Shown here: positions 39,906 to 47,380 of the stretch, piece by piece
Position numbering within the stretch: position 1 is the first letter of the stretch
Layout of the letters: each line of letters starts with the position of its first letter
Assembly (NCBI RefSeq): GCF_030489605.1
Contig: NZ_JAUKFY010000016.1
Span: 40,690-104,689, forward strand
DNA from: Brevibacillus laterosporus
GTDB lineage: Bacteria > Bacillota > Bacilli > Brevibacillales > Brevibacillaceae
Reading direction: 5' to 3'
DNA: 64,000 bases
Notes under the pieces: model-generated
Databases searched by the model: none
Told to the model about the DNA's origin: nothing
Seen by the model: only the letters and a program-made list of their open reading frames with translations
Program-made: the position numbers and the translations under genes

Positions 39906-41441
39906 TTATTGTAATCTTTTTAATGGAAGCTCTGCTGGACCTTCTATAATTTCGCCCGCATGTGAAAATCTTGAGCCGTGGCAAGGACAATCCCAGGTCC
40001 GGTCCCCATGATTCCACTCTGTTTCACACCCTAGATGTGTACATGTCGTATCTACGACGAATAATTCACCCTTTTCATCCTTATAAGCACCCGCACGTTC
40101 TCCATTATATAGAACAACACCGCCTTCCCCATTCGCTAATTCTTCTATTTTCAGATCGGGGACTTCAAGTTTCCCACTGATTAAATGCTTAGCGACATCA
40201 AGATTTACTGCAAAGAATTCCTTCAAACTAGGATTTATATAAAACCGTGAAGGACGATATAAATCAAGATAAGGGTTGTCTCTTTTTAACACAATATCTC
40301 GAAGAAGCAGTGCTGCGGCAGTGCTATTTGTCATTCCCCATTTTCGGTAGCCAGTTGCCACTAGAATATTGTGATGACTCGCAGTAATCTCTCCGATATA
40401 TGGAACCTTATCTAAGGTAACGAGATCCTGAGCTGACCAGCGATAGCGGATTTCCTTTACATCAAATACTTCATGAGCAAATGCTTCTAAGGCTTTGTAA
40501 TGTTCAAGAGTGTCCTTTCCTTGCCCGGTTTTATGACTTTCTCCTCCGATCAGCACAAGATTTTCTCCATTCATCGTTACGGACCTTAGGGATCGTGTTG
40601 GCTGATCTGCGCTAATATACATGCCACCTGGAAACTCATTTTTCGTTTTAATGGCAATTACGTATGATCTTTGTGCGTGCAATCTTGTAAAATAAAAACC
40701 CATACCGTCGTAAAAAGGAAAATGGGAACACGAAAGAACATAATTTGCTGTAACTCGTGGACCTTCGCGGGTAATTACAGTTGGCTGATCGCCTTCTTCG
40801 AGATCGATGGCCATCGAATTTTCAAAAATGAGGCCTCCATTTTCAACAATCAATTGCACAAGCTTGTCTAGATAGGCTAAAGGATGGAATTGTGCTTGAT
40901 TTTTCATCGATAACGCATTATGAATGTCAATATCAAAGGGGATGTCATTGACGAGCTCTCCAGGAATACGAAGCTGTTGATAGGCCCTATACTCTTGCTC
41001 CAGCTTACGGGCATACTCTTTGGTGGTAGCATAAATATAGGCATCCTGCTGACTAAAATCACAGTTGATGTGATGCTCCGAAACAGCCTGCTTTATAAAT
41101 TGGAGTGCTTCTGAATTGGCTTCATAATACAGTCTTGCTTTTGTTTGTCCCATATGACTGATTAATTCATCATAAATCAAATTGTGTTGGGCTGTAATTT
41201 TAGCTGTTGTATGCCCAGTAGTTCCATTTACTAAAGTATCAGCTTCTAGCAATGCTACCTTCAAGCCTTCTTTTACGAGAAGATAGGCAGCTGTGATTCC
41301 AGTTATTCCCCCACCAATAATAACGACATCTACCTTTAGGTCTTCTTGCAATGCCGGAAATGTCGGCAGTTGAACGAAATCTTTCCAATATGGCTCGGGA
41401 AAGCGTGGCAGGTCTTCCCTTCCTATGTCATTACGTGTCAT
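39906..41441 (-). CDS. FAD-dependent oxidoreductase with C-terminal Rieske [2Fe-2S] domain
   Basis: 511 residues. The N-terminal DAO-type FAD fold has VDVVIIGGGITGITAAYLL (about residues 38-56). The C-terminal Rieske domain (about 425-511) carries both cluster motifs, CTHLGC and CPCHGSRF. The domain pair matches the YhfW-type family of Bacillus, whose substrate is unknown. The FAD part resembles glycine/D-amino-acid oxidases (DadA group). No partner gene sits in the same transcription unit: the upstream side holds only a methionine aminopeptidase relic and rtp. Family assignment is firm, reaction unknown. Confidence 0.9.
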   Translation of the reverse strand: MTRNDIGREDLPRFPEPYWKDFVQLPTFPALQEDLKVDVVIIGGGITGITAAYLLVKEGLKVALLEADTLVNGTTGHTTAKITAQHNLIYDELISHMGQTKARLYYEANSEALQFIKQAVSEHHINCDFSQQDAYIYATTKEYARKLEQEYRAYQQLRIPGELVNDIPFDIDIHNALSMKNQAQFHPLAYLDKLVQLIVENGGLIFENSMAIDLEEGDQPTVITREGPRVTANYVLSCSHFPFYDGMGFYFTRLHAQRSYVIAIKTKNEFPGGMYISADQPTRSLRSVTMNGENLVLIGGESHKTGQGKDTLEHYKALEAFAHEVFDVKEIRYRWSAQDLVTLDKVPYIGEITASHHNILVATGYRKWGMTNSTAAALLLRDIVLKRDNPYLDLYRPSRFYINPSLKEFFAVNLDVAKHLISGKLEVPDLKIEELANGEGGVVLYNGERAGAYKDEKGELFVVDTTCTHLGCETEWNHGDRTWDCPCHGSRFSHAGEIIEGPAELPLKRLQ

Positions 41442-41536
41442 CAGTTATCCTCCGTTTTTTAATTCTTGTTGAAAACAGTTGTTTCCAAAAACGAAGGGTT
41501 CTTATACCATGTATAAGTATCTGGTTGAAATTTTTT

Positions 41537-41760
41537 TCACGTTTTGAATCTCTGGAAATGAAATAAAAGAATAACAGCATGTTTCGTCATATTGGAGAAG
41601 AACCAGTCTTGCTCCGTAAGAATTAGGGGATCATCCTTTGTTATCACAACAGTATGCTCATATTGAGTGGAGAATTTACCATCAACAGTACGAACTGTCC
41701 AATCCATCATGCATCCATCCAGTATCTATGTTTTAGTTTGTATTTTCATGATTACTGATA
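41537..41760 (-). pseudogene. Methionine aminopeptidase relic (C-terminal end)
   Basis: The minus strand encodes MDWTVRTVDGKFSTQYEHT followed by VVITKDDPLILT, the C-terminal block of type I methionine aminopeptidases, but a stop codon interrupts it a few residues upstream and no catalytic region is readable. It is a decayed fragment. The rest of 41442-42070 shows nothing coding. Confidence 0.5.
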
Positions 41761-42076
41761 TAAGAGCTTGCTGTCCCAACGAGGGTTTCAAAGAAGAGCT
41801 TGCCAGCAATCTCCAGCAAACTACTTTTATGATTATAGTAGTGATCCCACGACCGAGGCCAGCTTTTTCACAACAACTCTCATTTCCATATGCCGTCCCT
41901 TTTCCAAATAGACCTTTACCCCTTGATGACGGATTTGAAAAATACGTTCTCTTCAGGTCAATTCATTTAGTTCCTTTGTTCGTGGCGACACGATATTCGC
42001 TACTTTTCAGACATTCACGAATGTTGATCTAAAAAATTGCAAGCATTGTTAATGTTTACGCATAAAAAGCAAGAAA

Positions 42077-42106
42077 AGCCCTAATTTCTAAGTAAGAAAT
42101 CGGGCT
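42077..42106 (-). terminator. Terminator of rtp
   Basis: An imperfect inverted repeat (42077-42089 with 42095-42106, one mismatch or bulge) is followed on the minus strand by TTTTC. It lies about 25 bp beyond the rtp stop. Confidence 0.7.
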
Positions 42107-42130
42107 ATCCGTAACGAGCTCATGATGCTA

Positions 42131-42508
42131 TTAATAATTATCTGCAACTGCTTTTCGCAATATTTTGATACATCTGTCTAAATCCGCTTTTACGTTTGCC
42201 TTATAACGCATCGCTGTTTCATATCCGCCGTCCGAAACAAAATGATAATAAACAACTTCCTTATGTTTCGAATTCATATTGGGCTGAAGCTTTTTTACAC
42301 GATATAAAATTCCATCCTCTACAAGATCATCAAGAGAACGATAAATCTCCGCGTGATTAGGTCGATAACCAAGATTTTTGAAGTCATGCTGTAAAATATC
42401 AAGCATTTGTAGGGCATATCCTTTTTTCTTTTCCACCATAGTAATCAAATATAGCTTAAGAAAAGCCCTTTGTTTCATTAAAAACCCAGTGCTTTCTCGT
42501 TCTGACAT
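42131..42508 (-). CDS. rtp: Replication terminator protein (RTP), PadR-like winged helix
   Basis: 125 residues, almost the length of B. subtilis RTP (122). Collinear similarity to my recollection of that protein runs from STGFLMKQRAFLKLYLITM through GYRPNHAEIYRSLDDLVEDGIL to the C-terminal DLDRCIKILRKA helix, the antiparallel dimerisation helix of RTP. In B. subtilis, RTP dimers bind Ter sites in pairs and block a replication fork from one side. The upstream region carries an inverted pair of Ter-like sites, as in B. subtilis, which supports this over a generic PadR regulator and suggests autoregulation. AAGGTGA lies before the ATG. RTP is usually described from Bacillus close to B. subtilis. 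Confidence 0.85.
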   Translation of the reverse strand: MSERESTGFLMKQRAFLKLYLITMVEKKKGYALQMLDILQHDFKNLGYRPNHAEIYRSLDDLVEDGILYRVKKLQPNMNSKHKEVVYYHFVSDGGYETAMRYKANVKADLDRCIKILRKAVADNY

Positions 42509-42529
42509 AGTGGAATGTCACCTTCTTTC

Positions 42530-42722
42530 TATTTTGTACTATGTACTAATTGTACATAAAAGGAAAAAATATACAATGGTTTCTTTTTCTTTTCCCCTTT
42601 CAGCAAAAGGAATAAGTATTTTCGTTTAAAGGGATAAGCTGTGAGCTAAAAGGGGAAAAGGAAATATTACAAACCACCATTTTTTTAATTTTATATGTAC
42701 AATTAGTACATAGTGTAATTTG
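42530..42722. repeat. Long imperfect inverted repeat upstream of rtp
   Basis: Besides the perfect 21-bp arms (42538-42558 and 42694-42714), a perfect 12-bp inverted pair occurs at 42589-42600 and 42649-42660, and the DNA between them aligns with gaps. The arms are therefore about 70 bp. This parallels the imperfect inverted repeats IRI/IRII upstream of B. subtilis rtp. Confidence 0.7.
42538..42558 (+). promoter_or_regulatory. Ter-like site 1 (B-type half site)
   Basis: It contains CTATGTACTAATTGTACATA, matching the recalled B. subtilis Ter B-site consensus CTATGTACYAAATNTTC at about 15 of 17 positions. The core is itself a dyad (TATGTAC, 5 bp, GTACATA). The upstream flank does not fit an A-site. 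It lies 30 bp upstream of rtp and could also be its operator. Confidence 0.7.
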
Positions 42723-42727
42723 TTCTT
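42694..42727 (-). promoter_or_regulatory. Ter-like site 2 (A plus B sites)
   Basis: A perfect 21-bp inverted copy of site 1 (42694-42714), preceded on the minus strand by GAACAAATTACA, which fits the A-site part of the recalled consensus with one mismatch. The B-site lies toward lower coordinates, so by the B. subtilis rule a fork coming from the left would be stopped here. Confidence 0.72.
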
Positions 42728-42872
42728 GATGCTATTAGCCATCAGGTTCTATCTATTTCATTTATATGTACCTTCTATTTTCTACTCATCATATAGCAAA
42801 CATTTGTTCCTGATCAAGAAAACTTTTACGTTTATATCTGAACAAGCCCCTTGTTATTAATTACTGAAAAGT

Positions 42873-43547
42873 TTATTCCCTTTCCTCATTCCTCTTCTTC
42901 TCTTCTAGTATCCCTAGCTTTTGCAATGTCAGTTGAACTGCAATCGCATCATCCAGATATCCAATGGGAAAGACATAATCAGGAATGATATCAACTGACA
43001 AAATAAAATATAGCAGCGCACTGCCAATTACAGCCTTCTCTAATGGTTGAATCTCATCATGACAAAATCGCGCATACATTTCTTTTAATTGATCAATAAA
43101 CGGTCCTTCTCCGTTCACATTCTCCACTTTCTCTTGAAACTCTTCTTTAATGATTCTGCTTCCTTCATTCGTTTGTGCATGCTTTTCATATTTTTCTAAT
43201 TCTTGTTGTACCTGCTTCGTCGTATATTTCCAGTCGAATAGACCTGATGATTCAAGAACCTTTTGAATGTGATCAATGGAGGTATGAATATCGGATGGTA
43301 GAGACTCATTAGAGATTGTTAAAGGATACCCAGCCGCTACATATAAACGCTCCATTGATACATCAAGACACTTACTGATTTGCTCTAAATGCCTTGGGCG
43401 AGCGGCTTGTTTCCCATTAATAATTCGGGAAATGGTTGCAACATTGATTCTAGACTGCTTGCTTAATTTGCGCATGGACATTGACCGTTCCTGAAGCAAT
43501 TTTTTAATGAGAATTCCTAATTCCGTCTCTTTTGACTGGTTTCCCAT
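42873..43547 (-). CDS. XRE-family HTH protein fused to a DUF1232 (YkvA-like) segment
   Basis: 224 residues from the ATG at 43547, chosen because GGAGG precedes it (a longer frame extends upstream but without a ribosome site). Residues about 10-75 are a Cro/C1-type helix-turn-helix (SMRKLSKQSRINVATISRIINGK). The C-terminal ~70 residues (EKAVIGSALLYFILSVDIIPDYVFPIGYLDDA) carry the DUF1232 signature with a membrane-like helix and the D-x-IPD motif. Proteins with this pairing are widespread in Bacillaceae but uncharacterised. It may be a membrane-linked regulator. It is divergent from the YtaF-like gene, 200 bp away. Confidence 0.8.
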   Translation of the reverse strand: MGNQSKETELGILIKKLLQERSMSMRKLSKQSRINVATISRIINGKQAARPRHLEQISKCLDVSMERLYVAAGYPLTISNESLPSDIHTSIDHIQKVLESSGLFDWKYTTKQVQQELEKYEKHAQTNEGSRIIKEEFQEKVENVNGEGPFIDQLKEMYARFCHDEIQPLEKAVIGSALLYFILSVDIIPDYVFPIGYLDDAIAVQLTLQKLGILEEKKRNEERE

Positions 43548-43745
43548 TCCCCATCCTCCCCCATTTACATTTATGAATGCAAACCTGTTTAGATAAAGTA
43601 AACATTGGGCACAGGCAATACGCACATTTTCTAAACGTTTTCGTAACATACAAGTAAGAAAAAGCTTTTTCATGAAATAGATAACTTTCACGTAGGAAAA
43701 GTAATTAACTCAACTAAGTTCATTATAAAAAAGGAGTGTATTCCA

Positions 43746-44342
43746 ATGAATGCATTGTTATTAGTTGGTCTTCTTTCGTCATCTAGTCTGGATCAATTAG
43801 GTGCTACTTTAGTTCATAGCTTACGAGAGCTTCATAATTCGAACGCAACTGCGATCTGGATCCCTCTGATATACTTTCTTTTTGGCCTAGGCAGCATTTA
43901 TTTTGGTCACTGGATTTCCCTTCTTGTAGTTGGCTTCTTCGCAAGTGTGATTGTTAGTCAAATTATTTTATTAGCGATCGATCGAAAAAATGTGATCATT
44001 CTTGAAAACATTTTTTCGAAACAGTTCACACACATGCTTAGCACTGCTGAATGCTCCTATTGTCATAAACCTGCTCCACTAAAAATAGGAGAAGCAACGA
44101 TTCTGCTACTTGCTTTTTCGATTCATACCTTATCAAACAAAGTGCGTGCTTTTTTTCATAAACTCCCTGTAATTACGATTAGTTTCACAGCATCTCTTTC
44201 CAACTTTTTCACTTTGTGGATGAGTCTAGCCTATGGAGAAAAAGTAAGAAAGATCAAAATTTGCTCCTTGCCTCTTGGTAAATTTGGGACCCTCATCAGC
44301 GGTACAATCGTCATTTTATGTGTGCTTGAAATGTTTCTGTAA
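43746..44342 (+). CDS. YtaF/MntP-like integral membrane protein
   Basis: 198 residues with about five or six hydrophobic segments. The N-terminus (MNALLLVGLLSSSSLDQLGA) matches the start of YtaF, a sporulation-linked member of the MntP/LysE-like families, including the Asp of the SSSLD motif. The second half begins with a weaker copy of the same repeat (IGEATILLLAFSIHTLSNK), where the usual acidic residue is replaced. It is therefore a divergent two-repeat transporter-like protein. AAGGAG precedes the ATG and a terminator follows. Substrate is unknown. Confidence 0.68.
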   Translation: MNALLLVGLLSSSSLDQLGATLVHSLRELHNSNATAIWIPLIYFLFGLGSIYFGHWISLLVVGFFASVIVSQIILLAIDRKNVIILENIFSKQFTHMLSTAECSYCHKPAPLKIGEATILLLAFSIHTLSNKVRAFFHKLPVITISFTASLSNFFTLWMSLAYGEKVRKIKICSLPLGKFGTLISGTIVILCVLEMFL

Positions 44343-44376
44343 TTAAGATGCCTGTTCCTTTCATCACCCCAACGTA

Positions 44377-44417
44377 AATAGACCGGCTTCCCCTATAAAT
44401 CAAGGAAACGGTCTATT
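44377..44417 (+). terminator. Terminator-like hairpin after the YtaF-like gene
   Basis: A perfect 9-bp inverted repeat (44377-44385 with 44409-44417) lies 35 bp after the stop. Only a weak T tract follows. Confidence 0.5.
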
Positions 44418-44492
44418 GCAAAACAAATGCATATATAAATGGGATTGCTGTAAATGCAAAAATCAAAAAATATCAGGAGTGGAAGAGGTCTT

Positions 44493-44582
44493 TTGAAAGA
44501 TACTGTAAATAACAGTTACCTTATAGAACGGTCTGTACAAGATTCAACAACAGCCATAGAAAAGGCAAAAAGGCCCTCATGA
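44493..44582 (+). CDS. Possible small ORF (29 codons) or small RNA ending in a terminator
   Basis: A TTG-started ORF encoding a hydrophilic peptide (KDTVNNSYLIERSVQDS) follows GGAGTGGAAGAGG. Its stop lies inside the left arm of the terminator at 44567-44598, so a short transcript clearly ends here. I do not recognise the peptide; the unit may instead be a non-coding RNA. Confidence 0.3.
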   Translation: MKDTVNNSYLIERSVQDSTTAIEKAKRPS

Positions 44583-44598
44583 CGAGGGTCCTTTTTTT
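44567..44598 (+). terminator. Strong intrinsic terminator
   Basis: AAAAAGG and CCCTC pair with GAGGG and CCTTTTT (one bulged T), followed by further T. It can work in both directions. Confidence 0.85.
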
Positions 44599-44654
44599 GT
44601 TAGTTAAATGACTGGGCGGCGTATCCTGCATCTCTTTTAACCCAGAGGGCGCAT

Positions 44655-44809
44655 GGATTCCTTCATTTTTATCATCACTTTTAATATGAATAAGAAAAGA
44701 ACGATCTGGAAAATGATATAAGTACTTCATCAAGTGTTGGCATAAGATTAATCCCTTTACCACGAAACGGGAATGTTTTCCCCCATCAGCTGTATAACCG
44801 TAACCATTA
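44655..44809 (-). pseudogene. Glycerophosphodiester phosphodiesterase relic
   Basis: Across two shifted frames the minus strand reads LDNGYGYTADGGK, then FRGKGINLMPTLDEVL, then FPDRSFLIHIKSDDKNEG. These are consecutive blocks of GDPD-family enzymes. At least two frameshifts and missing ends make it a pseudogene. It is joined directly to the vanH 5' fragment. Confidence 0.6.
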
Positions 44810-44917
44810 TCAAGTGCTTGTAATGGCAGGTATGACGCTAAAGCGTAGCGAAAGTTCATTGAACACTTCAGCCTCGTCCCTCTCACATCCATAAATGGTA
44901 ATGCCGATATTTTTCAT
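44810..44917 (-). pseudogene. vanH: vanH 5' fragment (first ~34 codons)
   Basis: MKNIGITIYGCERDEAEVF is the N-terminus of VanA-type VanH D-lactate dehydrogenase, followed by NELSLRFSV, after which similarity stops and a TGA occurs at 44810-44812. It lies downstream of vanZ, whereas the 3' end of a vanH lies between vanS and vanY about 2.1 kb away. Either two van operons recombined or one was rearranged. Confidence 0.75.
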
Positions 44918-45016
44918 ACTATCAACATCTCTCTTGTCAAATAATTTTTGTTCCCTCAGGCAACTGATAACCTAACCCCTTTCCTTGTTATATATACAGA
45001 CAATCATAATGTTCAT

Positions 45017-45637
45017 TTAGATAATTTTTCGAAATAAAATTGGATAATGAAGTAATATCATACCTATAAACGAGCAAACTAAATAAAAAACAGCCTCGTA
45101 TTTGACTACTAGAGAGGATTTAATATCAGGTTTTATTTCACCTCTTTTATGTACCATTACAAATAAAGCACTATACATTAAATACCCAATAATCGCTCCT
45201 AGGGTGTTCATAAGTAAATCATCAATATCTGTAATCCTATGATTTAGCAATTGACTTAGCTCAATAGCCAATGAAAAAAATAATCCAGTATATGCAACAT
45301 TTTTAATTGATCTAAACTGCGGCCAAATAGTTGGTAATAAAAAGCCTAACGGCATAAATAAAATAATGTTCAAAATATACGTAGTACTGCCTTCAGAAGC
45401 AAAAGGGAGTAAGTTGATTTCACTTATACGAATTAATGTTTCATATCTTCCTATTACCCATATATTCCCTATCCCCGTCACCATATACACTAGCGCAAGG
45501 TAGAAAAGAAAAACATACACCCATAGAAAATGCTTAATAGATAAATTTTTTTGCGCCTTTACTAAAAATCCAATTTGAAACACAATACAAAAAATAATAG
45601 TACAAAAATAAGTATACAAAACTGTAAGTGTAAGCAT
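45017..45637 (-). CDS. vanZ: VanZ-family membrane protein
   Basis: 206 residues with five or six hydrophobic segments and the VanZ core INLLPFASEGSTTYILNI, ILFMPLGFLLPTIWP and the ELSQLLNHRITDIDDLLMNTLGA region, whose acidic ITDIDD motif is typical of the family. VanZ proteins raise teicoplanin resistance by an unsettled mechanism. It follows vanY at 61 bp with its own ribosome site (AGGAGACG), the same order as in Tn1546. It is more distant from the Tn1546 VanZ than the neighbouring VanY, VanS and VanR are from theirs. Confidence 0.85.
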   Translation of the reverse strand: MLTLTVLYTYFCTIIFCIVFQIGFLVKAQKNLSIKHFLWVYVFLFYLALVYMVTGIGNIWVIGRYETLIRISEINLLPFASEGSTTYILNIILFMPLGFLLPTIWPQFRSIKNVAYTGLFFSLAIELSQLLNHRITDIDDLLMNTLGAIIGYLMYSALFVMVHKRGEIKPDIKSSLVVKYEAVFYLVCSFIGMILLHYPILFRKII

Positions 45638-45698
45638 ATAGAATACGTCTCCTAACTTTGCATTTAAATCCTATGACTTTATCATTTTAGAACCTAAT

Positions 45699-46583
45699 TC
45701 AAGAAAATGTGGTCACAATCACTCCATCAATATTATTACCAGATATTTCATACTGTTCATTCGCTGGTACTTCAACTTCAATTGTCTCGTTTTGAGGAAT
45801 GGGATAATATGAAATTGTATATTTTTTCCCAGCAACACTAACAGAAATGCTCTTTTCTTCTTTTAAATAATCCAAATATTCTTCCAAAGCTAAATTCATT
45901 TCCTGCATAATCGCACTGTGAGGCAAGCCGGCATAGCGAATATGCCAAGGTTCATATTGAATTCCTGTAACATCCGTTTTATCCAATGGATAGCGTAATA
46001 TAAAGCCGTACCTCCAGGAATTTCCTTCTATCCACTCTCCTTCAGGTGCTTCTTCCATCTTCATTTGAGTAGACCCTACATCAAGCGCTAATCCTAAATT
46101 GTGTTCGCTATGACCAGCTGGCAAAGCATAGTCAGCCCCCATCTCCTCGTACAGTCTGTTTTGCTCATCAATGTCTCGATAACCACTGCTAATTAAGAAA
46201 TTACTAACCCCATCCTCTTCAGCCGCAGCTATCATTTCAGAAAATTTTTCAGCTATTTCTTCTGATAATTTAATTTCGTTATCAAGTAACCCATATCCCT
46301 TTGTCAATTCTTTGTGCGTAAATAAATTTATGACATCCGATTTTATACTCTTTTGTTGAACAGGATATTTACTGTTGATTAAGAGCAGATTTCCTTGATA
46401 AATCTGTTCTTTTGTAATCGTTTTTGTTTGGGTACTTTCAGAAGTCCCTCTTTTATCTAAATGATCTTTGTGATTTTGATCATATTTTTGAATTTCTACT
46501 TTATCCTGAAAAAACGGTGCTTTATTAATGAAGGCAAAACCAAAGCACAATAAAAATAACAATAAAAAACCCCACTTCTTCAT
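45699..46583 (-). CDS. vanY: VanY D,D-carboxypeptidase (VanA-type)
   Basis: 294 residues. The N-terminal membrane anchor (KKWGFLLLFLLCFGFAFI) precedes a D-Ala-D-Ala carboxypeptidase domain (about 100-255) with the zinc and catalytic motifs SSGYRDIDEQNRLYEEMG, AGHSEHNLGLALDVG and YEPWHIRYAG. Long collinear stretches match recalled VanY of Tn1546, including the C-terminal YEISGNNIDGVIVT. The enzyme removes the terminal D-Ala of peptidoglycan precursors at the membrane surface. AAGGAGG precedes the ATG, directly behind the truncated vanA fragment. It appears intact. Without vanHAX it could only give partial protection. Confidence 0.93.
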   Translation of the reverse strand: MKKWGFLLLFLLCFGFAFINKAPFFQDKVEIQKYDQNHKDHLDKRGTSESTQTKTITKEQIYQGNLLLINSKYPVQQKSIKSDVINLFTHKELTKGYGLLDNEIKLSEEIAEKFSEMIAAAEEDGVSNFLISSGYRDIDEQNRLYEEMGADYALPAGHSEHNLGLALDVGSTQMKMEEAPEGEWIEGNSWRYGFILRYPLDKTDVTGIQYEPWHIRYAGLPHSAIMQEMNLALEEYLDYLKEEKSISVSVAGKKYTISYYPIPQNETIEVEVPANEQYEISGNNIDGVIVTTFS

Positions 46584-46609
46584 TTTCAGTTTCCTCCTTT
46601 CTCGACGCC

Positions 46610-46955
46610 GGACAATTCAAATAAACCTTGTATGGCGCCGTCTTCACCCGATTTGCCGTGCAAAACCGAAAATGCCGCATCTATACGCTGTATTTGATAT
46701 CCCTTATCCCGCATGACAAGCAGCCCGTGCATTCTTTTGTCCAGAGAAAGGCACTGCCAAACGGCAGTTTTCGTTGTCCCAATCCATGCATGGTTTTTCG
46801 CACATTTTCCAAACGCCGGATCGGGTTATTCCAATGTATATTGGCTCATATTTTTCTGTGTTAATGTTGTTGGCAATCTCTTTAGCTGATTTTACCGACA
46901 CATCATGTTCCTCTGAGCAGCCCCCAAACAGGATGGCTATTTTTAATCTATACAA
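46610..46955 (-). pseudogene. vanA: vanA ligase 5' fragment, frameshifted and truncated
   Basis: From a TTG at 46955 the frame reads YRLKIAILFGGCSEEHDVS and on to KYEPIYIGITRSGVWKMCEKPC, the N-terminus of the VanA D-Ala-D-Lac ligase. A frameshift near 46740 ends this frame. The shifted frame continues with DKRMHGLLV, then AAFSVLHGKSGEDGAIQGL and FELSG, and stops before vanY. About one third of the ligase (113 of 343 residues) is represented, and no central ATP-grasp or catalytic region remains. vanX, which follows vanA in Tn1546, is absent. This cannot make D-Ala-D-Lac. Confidence 0.9.
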
Positions 46956-47183
46956 GTGTCTCTCTCCTCTCAAATTCCAGGCAGTTCTTGATTGTATTTT
47001 CAACGGCATCACGCAACGCCTGTTCGGTATAGTAAGCCGCATGCGGCTTGATTATCACGTTCGGCACCCTTTGAAGTTTCAGTAAAAATTGATTATCAAT
47101 TCGTTTTTGTGTGTAATCAAAGTAGAAAATCCCTTCCTCTCCCTCCAATACATCCAATGCTTCGCCGCCCAGTTTTCCGTTTT
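46948..47183 (-). pseudogene. vanH: vanH 3' fragment
   Basis: The frame reads NGKLGGEALDVLEGEEGIFYF and ends NQFLLKLQRVPNVIIKPHAA, ALRDAVENTIKNCLEFERR, the last ~75 residues of VanA-type VanH. Upstream of 47183 the similarity stops abruptly, so the NAD-binding and most catalytic parts are lost. The 3' end still overlaps the vanA start as in the intact operon. Confidence 0.9.
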
Positions 47184-47258
47184 ACCTATGTGAACCACCG
47201 GCCTTGTATTTTAATCCACGCATAACTTGTCATATCCTTCTCTGGCGAAACGAAAAAA

Positions 47259-47298
47259 GCTCGTTCTTACGGTTTTAGTCTACCGCGCAAGAACGAGC
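47259..47298 (-). terminator. Terminator after vanRS
   Basis: A perfect 10-bp stem (47259-47268 with 47289-47298), extended by CGG/CCG, is followed by T6 on the minus strand. It lies about 80 bp beyond the vanS stop. Confidence 0.82.
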
Positions 47299-47380
47299 CG
47301 TTTTTTAATATTAAATTGTTAATTTCCTAAGAAAAAGTAAAGATAACCTTAAGATTTTCCTAAGAAACGATATTCATTTC

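Noticed and set aside
41667..42032. 121-codon plus-strand ORF
   Set aside because: No ribosome site or recognisable domain, and the opposite strand carries a methionine aminopeptidase relic that explains part of it.
44521..44892. 123-codon minus-strand ORF
   Set aside because: It is a mosaic of a vanH fragment read out of frame, a frameshifted GDPD relic and a terminator, not one gene.
46610..47183. Functional VanHA resistance genes
   Set aside because: Both are fragments without catalytic regions, vanA is frameshifted, and vanX is absent, so the VanA pathway cannot work from this locus.
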